A stretch of 50,500 nt of DNA from Rhizobiales bacterium UBA1912. GTDB lineage: Bacteria; Pseudomonadota; Alphaproteobacteria; Rhizobiales; Devosiaceae. The notes beneath the pieces were generated by a model. The model was not told where the DNA came from, made no database searches, and was given only the letters and a program-made list of their open reading frames with translations. Below are positions 43,914-50,500 of this stretch, piece after piece. The stretch covers positions 1 to 50,500 of the forward strand of contig DDGC01000018.1 in NCBI GenBank assembly GCA_002337455.1. Reading direction: 5' to 3'. Made by a program: the position numbers and the translations under genes. Position 1 is the stretch's first letter. The number at the start of each line of letters is the position of its first letter.

Positions 43914-44270
43914 ATGGCGGCGGACCAGCCGAGCGATCCCGTTCTCGAAAAGCGCATTGCCCGCACGGCGCGCTGTTTCGATGCGACGTGCCGCCTGCTG
44001 CGCTGGCCGTCCCGCCGGGCCGATCAGGAGCTTGCGCTGTGGATCGTGTGGTCGCAAATGCCCTCTGACGGCCAGCTCTCCGAGCTCGATGTCAACGCCA
44101 TGCTGCGCACTTGGCACGATTATGAGGACTACGTCCTTCTCCGCCGCGAATTGTGCGAACTCGACCTCCTGCGGCGCACGCCCGATGGCAGCATCTACCG
44201 CCGCGTAACCCACGACATGCCGCCCGAGGCCGAAGCCCTTCTTGCCAGGCTCGAAGCGGCGGCGTCTTAG
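43914..44270 (+). CDS. DUF2087 domain protein
   Basis: A 118-residue cytoplasmic protein. The segment LALWIVWSQMPSDGQLSELDVNAML...YVLLRRELCELDLLRR matches the DUF2087 pattern (described by its key residues E-x-x-V-N, R-R-E-L and D-L-L-R). Members are small winged-helix-like proteins sometimes fused to regulators; no function is established to my knowledge. The ATG at 43914 lies just after the DsbA-like stop. Its own stop codon TAG is formed by the first bases of palindromic repeat copy C, so the last residues may have changed when the repeat inserted. Confidence 0.8.
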   Translation: MAADQPSDPVLEKRIARTARCFDATCRLLRWPSRRADQELALWIVWSQMPSDGQLSELDVNAMLRTWHDYEDYVLLRRELCELDLLRRTPDGSIYRRVTHDMPPEAEALLARLEAAAS

Positions 44271-44373
44271 AGCGCTTCCAGGATAAGTGGAATCCACTGA
44301 TCCGGTTCGGAAGGGCGACAGAATAAGGACCTGCATCATTTTGCCGTTTCACGGAAACGGTAAAATGATCTGG
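44268..44373. repeat. intergenic palindromic repeat, copy C
   Basis: A 106-bp element begins TAGAGCGCTTCCAGGATAAG and ends AAAATGATCTGG. It aligns end to end with copy A at 29126-29232. Differences are compensated in part: the second stem here is CCGTTTCAC-GGAAACGG. The first three bases are the stop codon of the DUF2087 gene. The remaining 133 bases before aroQ show nothing else. Confidence 0.85.
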
Positions 44374-44506
44374 GGACGCGTTCCCTTTGCCTTTTCAGTG
44401 CATTTCGTATAACGCCAGCTTGAATTGCCGGCCCTGCTGGCTCAAAAAGCTCTAAAAGGCGCGTTTGCCATCATTTTGGCGCTTCGGACGCGACACGATA
44501 AGGCAC

Positions 44507-44944
44507 ATGGCAAAACGCGTACTGATCCTCAACGGACCGAACCTCAATCTCTTGGGCACGCGGGAAAAATCGATCTATGGCGGCGATACGCTGGCCGATA
44601 TTGAAGCGATGTGCCGCGAAACGTGCGAAAAGCTCGGCATGGCATGCGATTTCCGCCAGTCCAATCACGAAGGCGAGCTTGTTGACTGGATCCAGTCGGC
44701 CCGCAAGACAGCCGACGCCATCGTCATCAACCCCGCAGCGTATTCCCACACCTCGGTGGCCATCCATGATGCCTTGCGCACCTTGGACAAGCCTATTGTT
44801 GAGGTGCATCTGTCAAACATTCACCAGCGTGAACCCTTTCGCCACCATTCCTACGTATCTGCAGTGGCAAAGGGCGTTATTTGCGGTCTGGGCCCAAGAG
44901 GCTATACGCTGGCCCTCGAGGCCGTGGCCGAAATCCTGAATTGA
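44507..44944 (+). CDS. aroQ: type II 3-dehydroquinate dehydratase
   Basis: A 145-residue dodecameric enzyme of the shikimate pathway, turning 3-dehydroquinate into 3-dehydroshikimate. Visible active-site motifs are GPNLNLLGTRE (about 10-20, with the mobile-loop Arg), FRQSNHEGEL, NPAAYSHTSVAI with the tyrosine-binding loop, and the catalytic His in EVHLSNIHQRE. The Tyr after GTREKS is present. The ATG at 44507 is preceded by AAGG. In alphaproteobacteria aroQ commonly precedes accB and accC, as here (37 bases to accB). Confidence 0.96.
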   Translation: MAKRVLILNGPNLNLLGTREKSIYGGDTLADIEAMCRETCEKLGMACDFRQSNHEGELVDWIQSARKTADAIVINPAAYSHTSVAIHDALRTLDKPIVEVHLSNIHQREPFRHHSYVSAVAKGVICGLGPRGYTLALEAVAEILN

Positions 44945-44981
44945 GAAAGACCCCAAAGGGGTCAGTGGAGACACGAAAACA

Positions 44982-45476
44982 ATGGCAAAGATCTCGCAGG
45001 TCGATCAGGACCTCATCCGCACCATCGCCGAACTGGTCAACGAGGCCAATCTGGCCGAAATCGAACTCGAGCAGGATGATTTCCGCATCCGCGTGACCCG
45101 CACCTTTGCCAAGGAAGTCGTTCAGGTCGCGGCCCCCGGCTACGCCCAGGCAGCGCCCGCCGCCCCGGCTGCACCTGCCGCGCCGGCTGCTTCTGCCGCA
45201 GCAACGCCCGCCGCCGCATCCCCCGAGGACCTTGCGGCCAGCCCCAACACGCTCACTTCGCCCATGGTCGGCACCGCCTATCTGGCACCGGAACCCGGCG
45301 CCAAGGCGTTCGTTGAGGTGGGAACCAAGGTTTCCGAAGGCCAGACGATCCTCATCATCGAGGCCATGAAAACCATGAACCAGATTCCGGCGCACAAATC
45401 GGGCACCATCACCCGCATTCTGGTCGATGATGCCTCGCCGGTCGAATACGGTGAACCCCTCGTCGTCATCGAGTAA
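44982..45476 (+). CDS. accB: biotin carboxyl carrier protein of acetyl-CoA carboxylase
   Basis: A 164-residue BCCP that carries biotin between the carboxylase and transferase of acetyl-CoA carboxylase, the first step of fatty-acid synthesis. The biotinylated residue is Lys130 in EAMKTMN. An N-terminal dimerisation part is joined by an Ala/Pro linker (about 55-85) to the biotinyl domain, with its thumb-like SPMVGTAYLAPEPG. It lies nine bases before accC, and AGTGGAGA upstream gives a good ribosome-binding site. Confidence 0.97.
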   Translation: MAKISQVDQDLIRTIAELVNEANLAEIELEQDDFRIRVTRTFAKEVVQVAAPGYAQAAPAAPAAPAAPAASAAATPAAASPEDLAASPNTLTSPMVGTAYLAPEPGAKAFVEVGTKVSEGQTILIIEAMKTMNQIPAHKSGTITRILVDDASPVEYGEPLVVIE

Positions 45477-45485
45477 GGCTGAGCC

Positions 45486-46832
<1,347 letters not shown>

Positions 46833-46838
46833 TGAAAG

Positions 46839-46867
46839 GCGGCCTGATGGGCCGCTTCTTCATTTTT
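46839..46867 (+). terminator. terminator after accC
   Basis: GCGGCC and GGCCGC pair around TGATG, followed by TTCTTCATTTTT. The T run is interrupted, so some readthrough into aat is likely. Confidence 0.65.
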
Positions 46868-46887
46868 GCCATGACACGATTTTTGCG

Positions 46888-47520
46888 ATGACACGGAAGA
46901 ACGACCCTTTCGATATCGAACTCACGCCAGAGTTGATCCTGCGCGCATATCGCGCTGGGATTTTTCCGATGTCCGAGAGTGCCGAGGACCCCGATATCTT
47001 CTGGGTCAGCCCCCAGATGCGCGGCGTCTTGCCGCTCGATGGATTCAGGGCATCCAAAAGCCTGCGTAAGTCCATGCGCAAAAGCGGTTTTTCCGTTGTG
47101 GTCGATCGCGACTTCACCGCCGTCATCGAGGGCTGCGCGACCGCGGGCAGCGACCGGGAATCGACATGGATCAATCCCACCATCCGCGCGCTCTATGGCG
47201 AGCTATTTGCCATGGGCTATTGCCACACTGTCGAAGTCTATGATGGCGATGCTCTGGTCGGCGGCCTTTATGGGCTGGCCATTGGCGGCGCGTTCTTTGG
47301 CGAATCCATGTTCCACAAGCGCACCGACGCCTCCAAGATCGCCCTCGCCCACCTCGTCGACCGGCTCACGGCGGGCGGCTACGTCCTGCTCGACACCCAG
47401 TTCATCACCGACCACCTGGCGTCGCTCGGCGCCATCGAAATTCCCCGCGCCATCTACGAAATCCACCTCTCGGGCGCGCTGAATGTCGAAGGCGATTTCT
47501 ATGCTTGGGACAGGCGCTGA
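46888..47520 (+). CDS. aat: leucyl/phenylalanyl-tRNA-protein transferase
   Basis: A 210-residue enzyme that adds Leu or Phe to proteins with an N-terminal Arg or Lys, marking them for ClpSAP degradation (N-end rule). The family's N-terminal AYRAGIFPM and the FFGESMFHKRTDASKIALAHL core (key residues F-G-E-S-M-F) are present, as is DTQFITDHLASLGA. The ATG at 46888 lies after a short spacer from the accC terminator. It is convergent with the HxlR regulator, ten bases apart. Confidence 0.95.
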   Translation: MTRKNDPFDIELTPELILRAYRAGIFPMSESAEDPDIFWVSPQMRGVLPLDGFRASKSLRKSMRKSGFSVVVDRDFTAVIEGCATAGSDRESTWINPTIRALYGELFAMGYCHTVEVYDGDALVGGLYGLAIGGAFFGESMFHKRTDASKIALAHLVDRLTAGGYVLLDTQFITDHLASLGAIEIPRAIYEIHLSGALNVEGDFYAWDRR

Positions 47521-47530
47521 CGGGCGTTCT

Positions 47531-47932
47531 CTAGTCGTCCCGCCGCATATCGAATGCCGCCTGGGAAGCCTCGATGCCATTCTTGTGCGCACGCGACCAA
47601 TCGACGAGCCCCACGACCAGCGCGGCAAGCGTCTCGCCACGGTGCGTCAATGCATATGTCACAGACGGAGGATTGGTCGGCTCGACCGATCGGCTCACCA
47701 GCCCGTCCCGTTCAAGCCGTCTCAAGGTCAGCGTCAGCATGCGCTGCGTGATACCCTGCAGCGCCCGCTGCAAGACCCGGTAGCGCCGTGGACCTGCGGC
47801 CAGCTCGGCCATCGTCATCACTGTCCACTTCTCGCCCAACCGGTCGAGCACCAGCCTCAGTCCGCAATCCTCGTGATCGGGCTGACCGCACGGCGTCAGT
47901 GTGTCCCGAGCAAAATTTTCTTCGGCGAACAC
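47531..47932 (-). CDS. HxlR-family transcriptional regulator
   Basis: A 133-residue winged-helix regulator of the HxlR/DUF24 family (LRLVLDRLGEKWTVMTMAEL, then YRVLQRALQGITQRMLTLTLRRLERDGLVSR, cited by its key residues I-T-Q-R-M-L). Two Cys lie at 15 and 23, before the helix where family redox sensors such as YodB and QorR carry their reactive Cys. The start is GTG at 47932 after AGGAGG with a seven-base spacer. It is divergent from an NAD(P)-binding reductase-like gene, a usual partner under thiol or quinone stress. It is probably an autoregulated repressor of that gene (inference). Confidence 0.93.
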   Translation of the reverse strand: MFAEENFARDTLTPCGQPDHEDCGLRLVLDRLGEKWTVMTMAELAAGPRRYRVLQRALQGITQRMLTLTLRRLERDGLVSRSVEPTNPPSVTYALTHRGETLAALVVGLVDWSRAHKNGIEASQAAFDMRRDD

Positions 47933-48003
47933 GAATGTGCCTCCTTATGGCGGATCGGACATCTGGTTAGCCATGTGTGACCTCAACGATGGAAACACAA
48001 GCC

Positions 48004-48816
48004 ATGATCATGATTACAGGCGGCTCGGGCCAACTCTCCTCCCTGGTTGCGCAAAAGGCGGCGGTCGCCGGTCTCCCTTTCGTCACCGGAAGCAGCACCG
48101 TCTCTGACGGTGCGCCCGACCGCCGCCGGATCGATTTCGACGACCCCGCAACTCTCGATTTTTCCGGCGTTTCCACGCTCTTTCTGGTGTCCGCCGGCTA
48201 CGCCGAAGACGACGTGGTCATGGCGAGGCATGAAAATGCGATCGCAGCCGCCGAGGCCCAAGGCGTCAAGCACCTCATCTATACGAGCCTGAGCGCGACC
48301 GGCGATCATCTCGCCTTCGCGCTCGCCCATCGCTGGACCGAGCGGCGTTTAAAGCAAAGCGGTCTGTCATGGACAGTGCTGCGCAACGGCCTTTACGCGG
48401 AACTGATCGGCACGCTGGCTGCGCCCGTCGATGGCGTGATTCGCGCCCCCTTCGGCTCCGCCCTCATCTCGCCGGTCGCGCGCGAAGACCTTGCCGAAGC
48501 GGCCATAACCGTTCTGACCGCGCCCGAGCAGCACGCCGATACTGTTTACGAACTCGCTGGAAAAGGCAGTTGGTCCATCGCCGATCTTGCAGGGAGAGTG
48601 GGCATCCCCTACGCGCCAGCCGCCCTTGAAACCACACGCCAGAGCCTCAGTTCCATGCCACTCCTGCCCTTCCAGCCGCCGATGCTGATGTCGATTTACG
48701 CTGCAGCTGCTGCGGGCTTTCTCGAAAGCCGGTCCACAGATCTCGGGAAACTGCTGCAAACCGCCCCAAGAGATACGCTCGCACTGGCGGCGGCGGCCAT
48801 TCGCTCCGGCACCTGA
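48004..48816 (+). CDS. NmrA/QorB-type NAD(P)-binding protein
   Basis: A 270-residue atypical short-chain dehydrogenase of the NmrA-like group, close in wording to QorB, an NAD(P)H:quinone reductase. The nucleotide-binding motif is TGGSGQLSSLV at the N-terminus; the catalytic Tyr-x-x-x-Lys of classical SDRs is absent, as in this group. The HLIYTSLSATGDH segment and WTVLRNGLYAEL are typical. ATGs at 47989 and 48004 and a GTG at 47977 are in frame; 48004 puts the nucleotide motif at the very start, as in QorB. The gene is divergent from the HxlR regulator across a 44-base gap, and its stop is 15 bases from that of convergent DUF2155. Confidence 0.88.
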   Translation: MIMITGGSGQLSSLVAQKAAVAGLPFVTGSSTVSDGAPDRRRIDFDDPATLDFSGVSTLFLVSAGYAEDDVVMARHENAIAAAEAQGVKHLIYTSLSATGDHLAFALAHRWTERRLKQSGLSWTVLRNGLYAELIGTLAAPVDGVIRAPFGSALISPVAREDLAEAAITVLTAPEQHADTVYELAGKGSWSIADLAGRVGIPYAPAALETTRQSLSSMPLLPFQPPMLMSIYAAAAAGFLESRSTDLGKLLQTAPRDTLALAAAAIRSGT

Positions 48817-48831
48817 CCCGTGCCGGTTGCG

Positions 48832-49251
48832 CTAGCGCTGGTCGGGTGGCGGCACGTCCGAAGTCTGGCGACAGTCGATCAGCCAGACGTCATAGACGGC
48901 ATTGTCTATCGCATTGAGCGCCGGCGAATCGGCAAACATCCAGCCCGAAAACACCCGCTCCATCGTCGCCTGCAGCGAAACTTCGTCCACCTGCACAAAG
49001 GCGGAGACGCTCTGCGCCTCGGTTGTCGGCCGAGAATAGCAGACCCGCGGCGTCAGTTGCAGCGAGCCGAACTGCACGGTCTCATCGATATAGACATCGA
49101 ATATCGTGATCCGGCCGGTGATCTTGTCGAGCCCGGTAAACACTGCCACCGGATTGGAAATGGCCTGCGCGAACGCAGGCGCCGCCAACATGGCAGCAGC
49201 CATGACCAGCAGAGCGCGGGCCGCAATTGATCTGGGTGCCAGCCTGTTCAC
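48832..49251 (-). CDS. DUF2155 exported protein
   Basis: A 139-residue exported protein with a signal peptide (about 1-28, ending APAFAQ). It matches DUF2155: AVFTGLDKITGRITIFDVYI, RVCYSRP, and the C-terminal hallmark NAIDNAVYDVWLIDC with paired Cys. Alphaproteobacteria carry it next to the complex I accessory protein NDUFA12 and the acc genes. Its function is unknown to me. It follows the NDUFA12 gene by 14 bases on the same strand. Confidence 0.92.
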   Translation of the reverse strand: MNRLAPRSIAARALLVMAAAMLAAPAFAQAISNPVAVFTGLDKITGRITIFDVYIDETVQFGSLQLTPRVCYSRPTTEAQSVSAFVQVDEVSLQATMERVFSGWMFADSPALNAIDNAVYDVWLIDCRQTSDVPPPDQR

Positions 49252-49265
49252 GCGGGCAGAGCGCC

Positions 49266-49664
49266 CTATTCCGGCGACCAGGCGTCATAATCGCCCGTCA
49301 CGCGCGGACGCGATTGCGGCGTCAGGATGGAGCCGTCGGGGCGATAGGCCTGCGCCGTGCCGGTCATGTTGGGGATGTGGGACTTTTCCCACTCATGGGG
49401 CTTGTAGTCCGCCTTGCTCGGCGGCACGTCGGTGCGCTTGTGCATCCAGCCGTGCCATCCCGCCGGAATCGCCGAGGCTTCGGCATAGCCATTATAGATG
49501 ACCCAGCGGCGGCCATCCTTCTTACCTTCGTAATAGACGTTGCCAAACTCGTCCTCACCCACCTTGACCCCGCGCAGGGCGGTGAAAATACGAGTGGAAA
49601 GGGTCTGGCCATTCCACCAGCCGAAAATTTCGAAGACGAACTGTTTAAAGCCGCTGTTTGCCAC
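49266..49664 (-). CDS. complex I NDUFA12-like subunit
   Basis: A 132-residue homologue of the mitochondrial complex I accessory subunit NDUFA12 (B17.2), found in alphaproteobacterial NADH:ubiquinone oxidoreductase. Typical wording is GNVYYEG, RRWVIYNGYAEASAIPAGWHGWMH (key residues R-W-V-I-Y and G-W-M-H) and the C-terminal HIPNMTGTAQAYRPDGSI. It lies at the matrix/cytoplasm side of the peripheral arm. It sits with DUF2155 rather than in the nuo operon, as is usual in the group. Confidence 0.96.
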   Translation of the reverse strand: MANSGFKQFVFEIFGWWNGQTLSTRIFTALRGVKVGEDEFGNVYYEGKKDGRRWVIYNGYAEASAIPAGWHGWMHKRTDVPPSKADYKPHEWEKSHIPNMTGTAQAYRPDGSILTPQSRPRVTGDYDAWSPE

Positions 49665-50207
49665 GTCCGATACCTTCAGGTGTCACGATGAGTTGGTTGG
49701 GCTTAGCACACATGGCCGGGCCAGCCTAGAGAGTGCTACGGTGGATTTCAGCCATGTTGCCCACACAAGATGCTGCGCATTTCCTGAGCGAACAAAAAAC
49801 CGCAATTAAGGCCCAAAAAAGCCGCTTGACAGGGATTTGCGAGACTCGCGTCCACCTCGGGCGGTATCAGAGAGTGAGGTTTTTCCATCACTTAACCGCG
49901 CTTCCCGAGACAACGCTTCATTAACCCTTGCTCGCACTTGCTTTGTGACACCCCAGTGAACTTTGTGCAGCTTTTTGCACGTTTTCCTCGCTATCCACAC
50001 TAAAAACCACTATATTTAGCGAATGCACATTCCATAGGCACAAGGGATAGTCGATTTCGGGTGATTGACGGTTCGCCAAAGAATCGAAAACAGTCACACT
50101 AACGGGCCGCTTCATGACCCGATCAAATCGACATTGTCGGCAACGACAAGACGCTTGCAGGGGCGACGAGCCAGCAGAGCGGCACCTAGTTTGGGGATAC
50201 AAGACGA
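49665..50207. promoter_or_regulatory. 543-bp region before nrdJ with DnaA and NrdR boxes
   Basis: CTATCCACA (49991-49999) differs by one base from the DnaA box TTATCCACA. CCACTATATTTAGCGA (50007-50022) agrees with the 16-bp NrdR box ACACWATATATWGTGT at about 12 positions. GTGCA-GCTTTT-TGCAC (49965-49980) is a further inverted repeat. Together they suggest cell-cycle and nucleotide control of nrdJ. I see no B12-riboswitch core and no convincing gene; a short open frame at 49733-49924 has no supporting features. Confidence 0.5.
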
Positions 50208-50500
50208 ATGCAGATAGAACGGCGCTTCACTACGGCTGGGCAATCGGCCTATGCCGGCATCGAATTCCGCTCGGCCACGAGCGAAATCCGCAATCCTGAC
50301 GGGTCTGTGGTCTTCAAGCTCGAGGACATCGCTGTCCCCGCGCCCTGGAGCCAGGTCGCCGCCGACATCATCGCGCAGAAATATTTCCGCAAGGCCGGTG
50401 TCGCCAAGGTCCTCAAGAAGGTCGAAGAAAACGACGTCCCCTCCTGGCTGTGGCGTTCGGTCCCCGACGAAAAGGCCCTCGCCAAGCTGCCCGAAGACGA
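50208..50500 (+). CDS. nrdJ: B12-dependent ribonucleotide reductase, N-terminal part
   Basis: The first 97 residues of the class II (adenosylcobalamin-dependent) ribonucleotide reductase, which makes deoxynucleotides. MQIERRFTTAGQSAYAGIEF, SEIRNPDGSVVFKLED, AQKYFRKAGV and VPSWLWRSVPDE match the N-terminus of the rhizobial NrdJ; the enzyme is about 1200 residues long, so most lies beyond the window. The ATG at 50208 opens the family alignment. The upstream region has boxes expected for nrd genes. The catalytic Cys residues are not in this part. Confidence 0.92.
   Translation, partial: MQIERRFTTAGQSAYAGIEFRSATSEIRNPDGSVVFKLEDIAVPAPWSQVAADIIAQKYFRKAGVAKVLKKVEENDVPSWLWRSVPDEKALAKLPED

Noticed and set aside
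49733..49924. 63-aa open frame in the nrdJ upstream region
   Set aside because: It has no ribosome-binding site, domain or neighbour support.
49665..50207. Cobalamin riboswitch before the B12-dependent nrdJ
   Set aside because: I looked for the conserved B12-box core and found no match. A covariance-model search would settle it.

Overview
This 50.5 kb window looks like ordinary chromosome of a GC-rich alphaproteobacterium of the Hyphomicrobiales (Rhizobiales), most likely near Devosia/Pelagibacterium. The order is inferred from gene content and order: a rhizobial sufS-B-C-D-S-T-A operon behind an Irr-type box, the rne / amidase / PBP1A / prfB block, the aroQ-accB-accC-aat block with DUF2155 and an NDUFA12-like complex I protein, B12-dependent NrdJ, and short rhizobial-type intergenic palindromic repeats. 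The genus is a guess. I see no rRNA, tRNA, CRISPR array, transposase, integrase or prophage gene.

Layout. 1-1716: glnA with a clear terminator, then a tiny Lys-rich protein. 1888-5507: a secreted serine hydrolase, then a four-gene bufferin-type operon (DUF2282 precursor peptide, DUF692/MNIO maturase, DUF2063 partner, DoxX membrane protein) preceded by a sequence resembling the Caulobacter SigF (ECF) promoter. 5646-10180: a type B carboxylesterase behind a palindromic operator, an ABC-F ATPase with a possible leader peptide, a sulfotransferase-fold protein and a possible 56-aa membrane peptide. 10455-15540: parE, an RhlE-type helicase and a GGEEF diguanylate cyclase. 15547-23249 (minus strand): a nine-gene suf operon with two homologous cupin genes inserted between sufB and sufC. 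23498-31032: an alpha/beta hydrolase, tyrS, a giant AsmA/DUF3971-like protein, a BCP-type peroxiredoxin and an M23 peptidase. 31101-38341: prfB with an intact programmed frameshift, an unrecognised 405-aa glycine-zipper protein, a membrane LytTR regulator, PBP1A and an N-acetylmuramoyl-L-alanine amidase. 38867-42778: RNase E and an aminotransferase. 43021-49664: a DsbA-like protein, DUF2087, aroQ, accB, accC, aat, an HxlR regulator/NAD(P)-binding protein pair, DUF2155 and NDUFA12. From 50208: the 5' end of nrdJ behind NrdR-like and DnaA-like boxes.

The best candidate for an unusual system is the bufferin operon: a secreted Cys-containing peptide that the DUF692/DUF2063 pair would modify into a copper-binding product. 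Operons of this kind have been described, but the precursor here is specific to this organism. Second is the pair of cupins fused by overlapping reading frames into the Fe-S assembly operon. Third is the 405-aa glycine-zipper protein with its membrane LytTR neighbour, inserted into an otherwise conserved cell-wall/prfB block.
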